A stretch of DNA of 53,475 nt, taken from Planctomycetota bacterium (GTDB taxonomy: Bacteria > Planctomycetota > PUPC01 > JACPCR01). The notes under the pieces are model-generated. The model had not been told where the DNA came from, did no database searches, and saw nothing but the letters and a program-made list of their open reading frames with translations. Shown piece after piece: positions 7,847-16,180 of the stretch. Both the position numbers and the translations under genes were made by a program. Positions within the stretch are counted from its first letter, which is position 1, and each line of letters starts with the position of its first letter. Location of the stretch: assembly GCA_016179685.1 (NCBI GenBank), contig JACPCR010000089.1, positions 1 through 53,475 of the forward strand, given 5' to 3'.

Positions 7847-8341
7847 ATGCGCCAAATCTTCGAAACCGTATTCGTCCTCGTCGGACTCACCATCGTTGTC
7901 ATCTTGATCTACCTCTTCACGTGGATCAAGCCCGCCAAGATGGGAGACAACGACGAAACCATGCAACCGGGCATCTCGAAGAACGAGCATGTCTACTTCG
8001 CCCGCAACGTTCAGTCCGTAGATGACCTCTCGCCTGGCGACGTGATCATTTATCAAGTGATCAACCCCAAGGAGCCCAAGCCTCAGGAATTCATCTCCCG
8101 GGTAGCCGCCTTGCCCGGCCAGACGGTTAGCATCGCTTCCGGCTCGCTTTTAGTTGATCGCAAGCCGGCCGCTGGCAACGTCCACCAGTCCGGCAAGATT
8201 CCGGAAGATATCGCCGAGTTCGTCGTTCCAAGGCAGCATGTTTTCGTTCTGTATGACAAGCGGGAGGCCGACACACGGAAGCTTTCGGACCGGTTGATTC
8301 ATGTGAATCGCATCGGCGGGAAGAGGCTGTTCCGCAAGTGA
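7847..8341 (+). CDS. Signal-peptidase-I-like membrane protein, catalytic residues lost
   Basis: 164 residues from the ATG at 7847. One transmembrane helix (about residues 7-27) is followed by a signal peptidase I (S26) fold. The serine-containing SxMxP motif appears as ETMQP with Thr38 in place of the nucleophile. The lysine-containing KRV...LPG motif appears as FISRVAALPGQTV with Ser84 in place of the general base. The fold words DLSPGDVIIYQ, LLVDRK and VPRQHVFVLYD are intact, and the C-terminus NRIGGKRLF is also family-like. Both members of the Ser/Lys dyad are changed, so conventional peptidase activity is unlikely; it may bind or scaffold. It precedes a TPR membrane protein with a 36-base gap, probably in one operon. 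Confidence 0.75.
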   Translation: MRQIFETVFVLVGLTIVVILIYLFTWIKPAKMGDNDETMQPGISKNEHVYFARNVQSVDDLSPGDVIIYQVINPKEPKPQEFISRVAALPGQTVSIASGSLLVDRKPAAGNVHQSGKIPEDIAEFVVPRQHVFVLYDKREADTRKLSDRLIHVNRIGGKRLFRK

Positions 8342-8377
8342 CCCCATTTCATTACTACCCTAAGACTCCTTTCGTCC

Positions 8378-10414
8378 ATGAGCCTCGTTTATAAGATCAT
8401 CGGCGCCGTTGAACTGGCCATAGCTCTCATCCTCCTCATGGTCAGCTTCAAGTTTGGTACGACCTCATATGAGCATTGGGAGGCCAGCCGGGCAGCGCTC
8501 CGCGGGCTCAACCTCATCGCCTTGCGGGAGTTCCCGGCGGCGAAGGAACAGTTCGAGAACGCCATCCGCACGAGGTCCGACTACGTCGGCGCCCACGAGG
8601 GGCTTCTCTACCTGGCCATGGTGTCCAAGCCGGCGGACACCAAGGGGGCCAAGACCCATGCCAATGACATTCTGACCCTGACGGACAGGAAGGGTCCGCG
8701 GGCGGCCGGGGCCTACATCGCTTACGGGGTGCTCAAGACGCGGGAGGCCGCAGAGGCCAAGACGCCGGCGGACCGGGTCCGGCTGCTGGACGCAGCCGAG
8801 GTCGAATTCCAAAACGCACAGAAGGCCGATCCCGATAATGCAGACGCCTGGATCAACCGCGGCATCCTCGAACTCATCCGAAAGGACTGGGTGAACCCGG
8901 ACGCTCCGCAGCCTCACCTTCAGGCGGCCTTCGAGGCGTTCAGCAAGGCGAGGAATTGCCGGTCCGTGTGCGTTCTCGGACTCTATCCGCAGACGGCTGC
9001 GCTGGGCCGGCTCTATTTCGAGCGCAACGAGCACCTCCGGGCGCTGGAAGAGATGGCGAAGAGTGCGGAGTTGGACCCCGAGGGCGTCGGGGGCCTCACC
9101 AACTACGGCGTCGCCTATGGCCTGCGCCTCATCAACCCGGGCCTCGCCGAGGACCAGAAGCGGGCCATGCTGCAGAAGGTCGACAAGCTCATCCCCGCGA
9201 CGAATCCGGCTCACTATTTTCTGCAGTGCTGCGTTGGCAGCGTCTACTTCTCCATCCAGCGCTTCGAGGAATCGAAGCTGGCCTATTCGCAACTGGCCAA
9301 CGATCATCGGGAACGCGGCACCGCCTTCGCCGGACTGGCTGCCCTCACCTTCTATCGCTACCAGCAGGGGGCCAACAAGGGAATCAAGGACGAGCCGATC
9401 AGCACCACCTTCAACCTCCTGCACCTCGCGGAAAGCAAGGGCGACCTCACCCCGGGCCAGCAGGCCTGGTGCTACAACGTCATGGCCCTCTGCCGCCGTG
9501 AAGGATACCCCTTCCCCACCACCAACGACCCCAAACCGGTGCAGTCCCCGGAATATTACTTGAGGAAGGCCATCGAGCTGGACCCGAACTTCTGGATTGC
9601 CTCTCGAAACCTCGGCGTCCTCCATCAGGAGAAAAGTGAATGGAAGGACGCCCTTCTGAACTACCGCCTGTCGGACAAGGCCAACCCGGCCCAGGAAGAA
9701 ATCCGAAAGGCCATCAAGACCTTCGAGGAGCCCCCGCAGGTCAGCACGCCTCAGCTCTATCCGAAGACGGTGACCACCGATCCGGACGAGATGGGCATCA
9801 CGACGCTCGAAGTGCCCGCCTTCCTGGTCACGGTCCAGCCCTCGTATCCGGGCAAAGTCGAACGCGACGCCACGCGAATCTGGATCGACAACACGCAGCA
9901 GACCTACTGGGAGTTCCTCACGGACAACCAGATTCTGGTTCTTTCCCAGGAGTCGCTACTGGACGGGAAGCACGAGTTTCGCGGCGAATTTGTCGATGCC
10001 GGCGCCAACGTCCGGCCCCTGAGCTGGCCCTTTGCCGTAGACCTCGCGCCGCCCTCGGCGCGCTTTCTCGAGCCCAAGGGAGATGACCTCCCGGACAGCA
10101 AGGCGGCTTTCCTACTGGAACTCGAGGACAGCGCCTCCCGAGTGGAATTCTCCACCTTCAACCTGCGCATCCAGGGAAGCGGCACCACCGCCCGCGTCGT
10201 GGATACGGTGAAAAAAGGCGCCTTCCAATACGATATGCCACCACTCAAGCTGTTCAAGGCCGATAAGGTCAAAGCCTCTCCCGTGAAGTTCATGCTCCCC
10301 GCCAGCTTTCCCCCCGAGGGAGAGTTCGATCTCTTCCTCGAGGTCAGAGACCGAGCCGGCTTGGAGTACAAGAACAAGTTCCATTTCAAGTTCGGAAAAC
10401 CCAAGAAACCATGA
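8378..10414 (+). CDS. Membrane-anchored TPR-repeat protein
   Basis: 678 residues. A single transmembrane helix (residues about 6-26) anchors it, with the bulk outside the membrane. Residues about 40-440 are helical repeats of TPR type (for example REFPAAKEQFENAIRTRSD, VEFQNAQKADPDNADAW, YYLRKAIELDPNFWIA, WKDALLNYRLSDKANP). Residues about 470-678 are beta-rich and probably form two Ig-like or similar domains. The downstream zinc-ribbon protein and the upstream signal-peptidase-like protein are also single-pass membrane proteins, so the three may form an assembly. No enzyme motif is visible. Function unknown. Confidence 0.8.
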   Translation: MSLVYKIIGAVELAIALILLMVSFKFGTTSYEHWEASRAALRGLNLIALREFPAAKEQFENAIRTRSDYVGAHEGLLYLAMVSKPADTKGAKTHANDILTLTDRKGPRAAGAYIAYGVLKTREAAEAKTPADRVRLLDAAEVEFQNAQKADPDNADAWINRGILELIRKDWVNPDAPQPHLQAAFEAFSKARNCRSVCVLGLYPQTAALGRLYFERNEHLRALEEMAKSAELDPEGVGGLTNYGVAYGLRLINPGLAEDQKRAMLQKVDKLIPATNPAHYFLQCCVGSVYFSIQRFEESKLAYSQLANDHRERGTAFAGLAALTFYRYQQGANKGIKDEPISTTFNLLHLAESKGDLTPGQQAWCYNVMALCRREGYPFPTTNDPKPVQSPEYYLRKAIELDPNFWIASRNLGVLHQEKSEWKDALLNYRLSDKANPAQEEIRKAIKTFEEPPQVSTPQLYPKTVTTDPDEMGITTLEVPAFLVTVQPSYPGKVERDATRIWIDNTQQTYWEFLTDNQILVLSQESLLDGKHEFRGEFVDAGANVRPLSWPFAVDLAPPSARFLEPKGDDLPDSKAAFLLELEDSASRVEFSTFNLRIQGSGTTARVVDTVKKGAFQYDMPPLKLFKADKVKASPVKFMLPASFPPEGEFDLFLEVRDRAGLEYKNKFHFKFGKPKKP

Positions 10415-10489
10415 CCTGCCGGTCCTGGATTTCGCTCTTCACTCTTCGAAACTTTCCCCACATTTGACATCGGACACCTGACACCCGCA

Positions 10490-10503
10490 GGAGGTTCACC
10501 TCC
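10490..10503 (+). promoter_or_regulatory. Shine-Dalgarno enclosed in a short hairpin
   Basis: GGAGGT (10490-10495) and ACCTCC (10498-10503) are perfect complements separated by TC. The first arm is the ribosome binding site of the zinc-ribbon gene (ATG at 10509), so pairing would hide it. The two-base loop is tight, so the hairpin may be weak in RNA. Confidence 0.45.
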
Positions 10504-10508
10504 CTACC

Positions 10509-11096
10509 ATGCAATGCGCACAATGTGGACACGAGAATCCGGTCAATACCCTCTATTGCACCGGCTGCGGCACTCGAATGGACCTCTCCCCCGAACAGGT
10601 CCGCGCGGCCGTCCAGAAGGAACTCAACCTCGAGCGCTCCAAGACGTTCGAAAACGTCAGCCGGACCATCCTGGCCTTCAGCATCGGCATCCTGTTCGCC
10701 ATGATCCTGGTCAAGGATCGCAATCGGGTATTGCCGGATCCGGACCTGGTAACCTTTGTCGAGATGCCGGCCCTGACCGTTCCCAGTCCTCCGCTCGTTC
10801 AGTACGAGGAAGAGGTCCTGATCAACCCTGTCCCGCCCCTCGAACCTGCCCCCGTGCAGCAAGTGGACCCCAACTTTCTCAAGAAGAGCGAGAGCGATCT
10901 TCGAAAGAAGGTTTATTCGGAAAGGAGCATGTTGCTGGTCCGGAAACCGCCGCAGACGCCTCTTCGATGCTTCATCCTGCGAGAGGACGAGAAGAGTTAC
11001 CATGTGATCGACAACAAGACCCAAGCCAAGTTCGTGATTCCGAAGACCGACGTGGTGGAGATCAAGAAATGGGAAGACATTCCGAAAGAGAAGTAG
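10509..11096 (+). CDS. Zinc-ribbon single-pass membrane protein
   Basis: 195 residues. The N-terminus has a zinc ribbon, CAQCGHENPVNTLYCTGCG (C-x2-C-x11-C-x2-C). A transmembrane helix follows at about residues 53-72 (ILAFSIGILFAMILV), then a proline-rich segment and a charged C-terminal domain of about 75 residues. The last part (SYHVIDNKTQAKFVIPKTDV) looks like a small beta-domain. Such ribbon-plus-helix proteins often act as adaptors, but no partner can be named. It follows the TPR gene and directly precedes the heptosyltransferase-like gene with one base between its stop and that gene's proposed start. A second zinc-ribbon membrane protein lies at 27814-28449. Confidence 0.78.
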   Translation: MQCAQCGHENPVNTLYCTGCGTRMDLSPEQVRAAVQKELNLERSKTFENVSRTILAFSIGILFAMILVKDRNRVLPDPDLVTFVEMPALTVPSPPLVQYEEEVLINPVPPLEPAPVQQVDPNFLKKSESDLRKKVYSERSMLLVRKPPQTPLRCFILREDEKSYHVIDNKTQAKFVIPKTDVVEIKKWEDIPKEK

Positions 11097-11097
11097 C

Positions 11098-12099
11098 CTG
11101 GCAGCTTTAGAAGACGATCTCACGGAAAGTATTCTGGTCCTGAGGCCCGGCGCCCTCGGCGATCTCATCCTCACGATTCCGGTCCTCCAGTCCCTGCGCC
11201 GGCGGTTTCCCAAAGCTCGTCTCGAACTCATGGCGGGCCCCTTCGGCCCGGAGATCCTCGATGGACGAAGCCTGGCCTCGCGCGTCCACACCACCGAATC
11301 ACCCGGCCTCCACACCTTCTTCAACCCCTCCCTGCCGCCCGACGAGAGACTCCGCTTCTTTTTCAGCTCCTTCGATTGCATCCTGAGCTTCTGGGCCGAT
11401 GCCGACGGCGTGTTCCACCGGCAACTCGAGTCCAGCATCCCCGGGCGCGTCCTCGCACACCCGCCGCGGCCGGGCGTGCGCAGCCGACTTCATGTCTCCG
11501 AGCACCTGGCCATGCCCCTCCGCTCCCTGGGAGTCCCTTTCCAGCCGGAATTCCCGCTGCTTCCTGCCCTGAACGTCCACCGGGAGGCCGCGGCGGTGGC
11601 CGAGAGAAATCTGGGCATACCCGCCGGCAGACCCTGGATCGTGATTCACCCTGGAAGCGGCAGCCCCAGAAAAAACTGGCCTCCGGACCGTTTTGCCGAA
11701 CTGGTCAGCCGCCTCGCCGGGTCCAGGATCGGGACGCCTATCCTGGTCGAGGGTCCGGCCGACCTAGCCGCCGTCCGGGCCGTTCGTGCCGCGCTGGGGA
11801 ACACACCAGTCATCGGGCTGACCCTCCCCACGCTGACCACGCTCCTCGGCGTCCTCGACCGCGCTATCGCCTATATCGGAAACGACTCGGGGGTCTCGCA
11901 TCTGGCCGCCGCGGCCGGCACGCCCTCTCTCATCCTGTTCGGACCCACGAATCCGAGACAGTGGCGGCCCCTCGGGCACGCCGTCCGGGTCCTCCGGGCC
12001 ATCCGTCCACATACCCACCAGGCTATCGATGCCGTATGGCATGCCCTACTTGCACTTCTTTCCGGCGCAGTTATAGTACATCGCCCTTCGGGGCCCTGA
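11098..12099 (+). CDS. Glycosyltransferase family 9 (heptosyltransferase-like)
   Basis: About 333 residues. The N-terminal Rossmann motif ILVLRPGALGDLILTIPVL lies at 11131-11187, well upstream of the first in-frame ATG (11230), so the gene must start earlier. The frame is open only from 11038 and contains no ATG, GTG or TTG before that motif. CTG at 11098, one base after the previous stop, is the best candidate. The second half has the family words HPGSGSPRKNWP and GNDSGVSHLAAAAGTPS followed by LFGPTNPRQWRP, which form the sugar-nucleotide site. Family members add heptose or other sugars to lipopolysaccharide core, which implies an outer membrane. The exact sugar is unknown. Confidence 0.8.
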   Translation: MAALEDDLTESILVLRPGALGDLILTIPVLQSLRRRFPKARLELMAGPFGPEILDGRSLASRVHTTESPGLHTFFNPSLPPDERLRFFFSSFDCILSFWADADGVFHRQLESSIPGRVLAHPPRPGVRSRLHVSEHLAMPLRSLGVPFQPEFPLLPALNVHREAAAVAERNLGIPAGRPWIVIHPGSGSPRKNWPPDRFAELVSRLAGSRIGTPILVEGPADLAAVRAVRAALGNTPVIGLTLPTLTTLLGVLDRAIAYIGNDSGVSHLAAAAGTPSLILFGPTNPRQWRPLGHAVRVLRAIRPHTHQAIDAVWHALLALLSGAVIVHRPSGP

Positions 12100-12149
12100 C
12101 CCTGGCCTTACCCATCTTGAAAAGCGGAGTCCCATTGGCCCGCCTGTAG

Positions 12150-12177
12150 TCCCGACGGGACAGCTCCCATCGGGACC
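12150..12177. repeat. Nested inverted repeat in the leader of the redox operon
   Basis: GTCCCGA (12150-12156) pairs with TCGGGAC (12171-12177). A competing tighter hairpin GTCCCG/CGGGAC (12150-12162) shares the left arm. This lies about 70 bases before the start of the NuoE-NuoF fusion gene. Two mutually exclusive hairpins could be regulatory, but no promoter or antiterminator motif supports this. Confidence 0.4.
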
Positions 12178-12246
12178 CGTTTGGAAGGCGAGTCGGCCTG
12201 TAGCGCCTCTGTTCCTTCCGATGACCCATCCTGGGGGTGAAATTCC

Positions 12247-13890
12247 ATGCCTGATCCCCATCAGAACCTGGTAAGCGAGTTGAGCCGGCATCAGCATGAG
12301 CACGGCTATTTGACGGACACGGCGATCCGAGAGATTGCGGAGAAGATGGGCCTGCCGATGTACAAGGTGTACGGTGTGGCGAGCTTCTATCCCCATTATC
12401 GATTCACTCCTCCGCCCAAGGCGGTGGTCACGCTCTGCCGGGACCTCTCGTGCTGGATGGCGGGCGGCGGCGGCCGGCTGAAGGAGATGCTCTCGACGCT
12501 GCCCGATGTCGAGGTGAAAGAGGTCTCCTGCATCGGCCGGTGCGACGCGGCCCCGGCGGGCACGGTCAATGAAATTCCGATACGGCTGAACGATTATGAA
12601 CAGGTGGTGATCTGGGCGCAGAATCCAGACCTGCTGGAGCCTCCGAAGCCCACATCGACGCCGAATCGATATGCCGTGGACCCCTACAACACGGCCGAGG
12701 AGCGCTATGGAGCGATCCGCGCCTGTCTGAAAGGGGAGCGCACGGCGGAGCAGGTGATCGCGACGCTGAAGGAGAGCGGCCTCAGGGGGTTGGGCGGGGC
12801 AGGATTCCCCACGGGGCTGAAATGGGAGCTGGTGCGGAAGGAGGCGGCGCGGCCGAAATACATCGTCTGCAACGCGGACGAGAGCGAGCCGGCGACGTTC
12901 AAGGACCGGCAGATCATCGAGGAGATCCCCCACTTGACCATCGAGGGCATGATCCTGGCGGCTTTCGTCTCCGGCGCGGAGTCCGGTTATTTCTACATTC
13001 GCCACGAATACGAGAAGGAGCGGCTGGCCATGCAATCGGCGATCGAGGACGCCTATCGCCGCGGGGTGTTAGGCCAGCGCGTGCTGGGCACGGATTTTAA
13101 TTTCGAGTTGAGCGTTTTTGTGTCGCCCGGCGGCTACGTGCAAGGCGAAGAGAGCGCACTGCTCGAGGCGCTGGAGGGCAGCCGCGGGGAACCCCGAAAC
13201 AAACCGCCCTTCCCGGGTCAGAAGGGGCTCTACGGGCAGCCGACCGTGATCAACAACGTGGAAACGCTGGCGATGGTCCCCTGCCTCCTGCAGAAAGGCG
13301 TGGAATGGTGGCGCGCCCAGGGCAAACGCGGTTACGCCGGCCTGAAATTCTTCTCGGTCTCGGGACACGTCAACAGGCCCGGAGTCTATCTCATCCCCAT
13401 GGGGACGACGATCCGAGAATTCATCGAGACGGCGGGCGGAATGAAGGACGGGCGAAAATTCAAGGCCGTATTGCCGGGCGGGGCGTCCTCGAACATTCTG
13501 GGCCCGGACAAGCTGGACACACCGATGGATTTCAAGGCGATGTCGGAAGCGGGCAGCATGCTGGGTTCAGGCGCCATGGTCGTGATCGCGGAAGGAGTGG
13601 ACCTGATCGAAGCGGGGGCAAACATCACGCGCTTCTTCCGAAACGAGTCGTGCGGCAAGTGCGTGCCGTGCCGGTTGGGCAGCACGAAGGCCGTGGCCCT
13701 TCTCGAGGATTTCCTCGCTGGCAAGACCGGCGCCGAAAAATTGCAGGTGCTCGAGGACTTGAACCGCACGATGAGCCTGACGTCGATCTGCGGGCTGGGG
13801 CAGGTGGCTCTCGGCCCCATGATCTCGGTGCTCCGCAACTTCCCGAACGAAATCAAGGCGCGGGCAGACCGGGCGCAGCCCAAGAGCTAA
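12247..13890 (+). CDS. Fused NuoE-NuoF NADH-oxidising flavoprotein
   Basis: 547 residues joining two subunits that are separate in complex I. Residues 1-115 are the NuoE thioredoxin-like [2Fe-2S] domain with ligands C64, C69, C95 and C99 (C-x4-C and C-x3-C). Residues about 140-547 are NuoF. The FMN/NAD(H) glycine loops are present (GLRGLGGAGFPTG, CNADESEPATFKD and YVQGEESALLEALEG). The C-terminal [4Fe-4S] site is SCGKCVPCR with a distal cysteine in TSICGLG. The usual RGGAGF reads LGGAGF. HoxF of NAD-reducing hydrogenases and formate dehydrogenase diaphorase subunits share this E-F arrangement, but no hydrogenase or formate dehydrogenase gene follows. It is the NAD(P)H end of a four-gene operon. 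Start: ATG with GGGGGTGA upstream. Confidence 0.9.
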   Translation: MPDPHQNLVSELSRHQHEHGYLTDTAIREIAEKMGLPMYKVYGVASFYPHYRFTPPPKAVVTLCRDLSCWMAGGGGRLKEMLSTLPDVEVKEVSCIGRCDAAPAGTVNEIPIRLNDYEQVVIWAQNPDLLEPPKPTSTPNRYAVDPYNTAEERYGAIRACLKGERTAEQVIATLKESGLRGLGGAGFPTGLKWELVRKEAARPKYIVCNADESEPATFKDRQIIEEIPHLTIEGMILAAFVSGAESGYFYIRHEYEKERLAMQSAIEDAYRRGVLGQRVLGTDFNFELSVFVSPGGYVQGEESALLEALEGSRGEPRNKPPFPGQKGLYGQPTVINNVETLAMVPCLLQKGVEWWRAQGKRGYAGLKFFSVSGHVNRPGVYLIPMGTTIREFIETAGGMKDGRKFKAVLPGGASSNILGPDKLDTPMDFKAMSEAGSMLGSGAMVVIAEGVDLIEAGANITRFFRNESCGKCVPCRLGSTKAVALLEDFLAGKTGAEKLQVLEDLNRTMSLTSICGLGQVALGPMISVLRNFPNEIKARADRAQPKS

Positions 13891-13976
13891 GGCTTCGGGG
13901 CCGAAAGGCCTGGACGCCTTCCGGCCCTGGAGGACGGCTCGAGAATTCGCTCCCTGGATTGGAGGCACGTCTGAAC

Positions 13977-16145
13977 ATGAGCTCCCCCGAAACGGTTTCC
14001 CTGAACATCGACGGCAAGGACGTGACCGTTCCGAAAGGCACGACGATCTACAACGCCGCGAAATCCGTGGGGATCGACATTCCCGTGCTGTGCCATCTGC
14101 CGGGCCTGGAACCCGTCGCGGTCTGCCGCATCTGCGCGGTGGACGTCGGGGCCCGGGTGTACGCCGCCGCATGCCTGCGCCAGGCCGAGCCCGGCATGAA
14201 GGTGAAAACGAACACCGAGCCGGTAGTCCAGGCCAGGAAGACGCTGCTCGAGCTGCTCATGGCGGACCACCCTGTTCCCTGCGAGAAGCACAAGGAACTG
14301 GGGAGCTGCGAGCTGGAGTTGCTGGCGGAGAAGGAAGGTGTGGCGGCGTCGAAGAACCGGTTTGCCCCGCCTCCGGCCCCGAGGAAACTGGACCATTCGG
14401 CTGCCAACATCGCGGTGAATCATAACGCCTGCATCCTCTGCGATCGCTGCATCCGGGCCTGCACAAACGTGAAGCAGAACTTCGTCATCGGGCGCAACGG
14501 CAAGGGCTACGTCGCCCAGATTGGCTTCGACAACGACATGCCCATGGGCCAGTCGAGCTGCGTCTCCTGCGGCGAGTGCATGGTCTCCTGCCCCACGGGC
14601 GCGCTGACGAACGTTGGATTCGAGGCCCACCTCGCCGGGGAGAAGGTGGACATCGAATGGCTGAGCAAGCTTCCCATCTTCCAGGGGATTTCCGCTGCCT
14701 TCCTCCAGAGAAATGAGGGGGCCGTGGTCAAGCGCCCGTTCAAAAAGGGCGAGATTATCTGCCGCGAGGGCGAGTTCGGAAATACCGCCTTCTACCTCCT
14801 CGAAGGCAAGGTGGACATCTTCATTTCCTCCCCGGTCCAGCGGGCGACCAAGAAGGACACCCGGAGCTTCTTCGGAATCGTCCGCAAGATGGCGAACCGG
14901 CTGACCCAGGCGGGCCGGGACACGGAGGACCCGGAGCGGATGAAATACATTCCGATCGACGCGACGGTGGACCTCCATCTCGGGAATCCGACGGCGCAGC
15001 TCGGGCCCGGCGACCTGTTCGGGGAGATGAGCGCCCTGAGCTTTTACCCGAGGTCCGCGACGGTTCGGGCCTCCGAGGACTGCGTGCTGCTGGAGATGTT
15101 GAGGCCGGTGTTGCAGATTCTGCAGAAGAATCCGGCCTTCAAGAAGGAGATGGACCTGAAGTACAAGGACCGGGCGCTGGCGAACCAGCTCCGGAGCATG
15201 CCCATCTTCGGCAGCCTGACGCCGGAATTCATCGATGAACTGCGGAACAAGGTGGAACTGGTGAAGTACGACCCCGGCACGGTCATCTTCAGCGAAGGGG
15301 ACCCGGCGGACGCGCTCTATATCGTGCGCATTGGCTTTGTAAAGGTCTTGAAGCTTTTCCCCGGCGGCGAGCTGACGCTGGCCTATCTCCACCGGGGCAC
15401 CTATTTCGGCGAAATGGGCCTCATGGGCGAAATGGTGCGAACGGCGACGTGCACGGCCCTGGACCACGTCGAGGTCGTCCGCATCAAGGCGGTGGATTTC
15501 AACCTCATGCTGGAGAAGTTTCCCCAGGTCAGGGCCGAGTTCGAGAAGGAAATCCGAAACCGCCAGGAACAGACCAAGGCCATTACGCAGATCGGCCAGA
15601 CCTCGGACGTCACCATGCGCGACTTCCTGGACCAGGGCCTGATGAAGGCGCAAAGCCTGCTCCTGCTGGACCTCGAACGCTGCACGCGGTGCGACGAATG
15701 CGTGCGGGCCTGCGCCGATGCCCATGACGGAATCACTCGGCTGGTGCGAGACGGCCTTCGGTTCGACCGATTCCTCGTCGCCACGGCCTGCCGGTCCTGC
15801 ACCGATCCGCTCTGCATGGTGGGATGCCCCGTGGGTTCCATCCGCCGGAGGAATTCATTGGAGATCATCATCGAGGACTGGTGCGTGGGGTGCGGGCTCT
15901 GCGCGGAGCAGTGCCCCTACGGAAACATCAACCTGCACCCGTTCGATACGAGGGAGGACGATCCGGACCATCCGGGCATGAAGAAGGCGCAGGTGCGCAA
16001 CAAGGCCACGGTCTGCGATCTCTGCACGGAGCACGAGGAGCCGAGCTGCGTCTACGCCTGCCCGCATGATGCGGCCCACCGTGTCAACGCCCAGGAATTT
16101 TTCACCCGGCACTATGTGGGCACACCCAAGACGGCCGCCCGGTGA
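13977..16145 (+). CDS. Iron-sulfur protein with two cyclic-nucleotide-binding domains
   Basis: 722 residues, an unusual fusion. Residues 1-80: NuoG/HoxU-type [2Fe-2S] ferredoxin (C39, C50, C53, C66). Residues 98-111: the H-x3-C-x2-C-x5-C cluster site, with His at 105 in place of the second Cys. Residues 152-206: two classical [4Fe-4S] motifs (CILCDRCIRAC and CVSCGECMVSCP). Residues about 235-390: first cNMP-binding domain, phosphate-binding cassette FGEMSALSFYPRSATV (E350, R359). Residues about 405-530: second cNMP-binding domain, FGEMGLMGEMVRTATC (E479, R488). Residues 565-700: four-cluster ferredoxin like DmsB/NrfC/FdhB, with all four cysteine quartets. SD GGAGG at 13961. The neighbours imply transfer of electrons between the flavoprotein and the membrane cytochrome, with cyclic nucleotide sensing in the middle. 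Confidence 0.9.
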   Translation: MSSPETVSLNIDGKDVTVPKGTTIYNAAKSVGIDIPVLCHLPGLEPVAVCRICAVDVGARVYAAACLRQAEPGMKVKTNTEPVVQARKTLLELLMADHPVPCEKHKELGSCELELLAEKEGVAASKNRFAPPPAPRKLDHSAANIAVNHNACILCDRCIRACTNVKQNFVIGRNGKGYVAQIGFDNDMPMGQSSCVSCGECMVSCPTGALTNVGFEAHLAGEKVDIEWLSKLPIFQGISAAFLQRNEGAVVKRPFKKGEIICREGEFGNTAFYLLEGKVDIFISSPVQRATKKDTRSFFGIVRKMANRLTQAGRDTEDPERMKYIPIDATVDLHLGNPTAQLGPGDLFGEMSALSFYPRSATVRASEDCVLLEMLRPVLQILQKNPAFKKEMDLKYKDRALANQLRSMPIFGSLTPEFIDELRNKVELVKYDPGTVIFSEGDPADALYIVRIGFVKVLKLFPGGELTLAYLHRGTYFGEMGLMGEMVRTATCTALDHVEVVRIKAVDFNLMLEKFPQVRAEFEKEIRNRQEQTKAITQIGQTSDVTMRDFLDQGLMKAQSLLLLDLERCTRCDECVRACADAHDGITRLVRDGLRFDRFLVATACRSCTDPLCMVGCPVGSIRRRNSLEIIIEDWCVGCGLCAEQCPYGNINLHPFDTREDDPDHPGMKKAQVRNKATVCDLCTEHEEPSCVYACPHDAAHRVNAQEFFTRHYVGTPKTAAR

Positions 16146-16180
16146 CGCCAGCTCAGGCGACCGCAGGAGGGAACATCACG

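Noticed and set aside
10464..10492. TTGACA as a promoter before the zinc-ribbon gene
   Set aside because: No -10 like sequence lies 16-18 bases downstream (GCAGGA), and the gene appears to follow the TPR gene.
13887..15725. Long open frame antisense to the iron-sulfur gene
   Set aside because: It opposes a strongly supported gene with complete cysteine motifs; GC-rich codon bias commonly leaves such shadows open.
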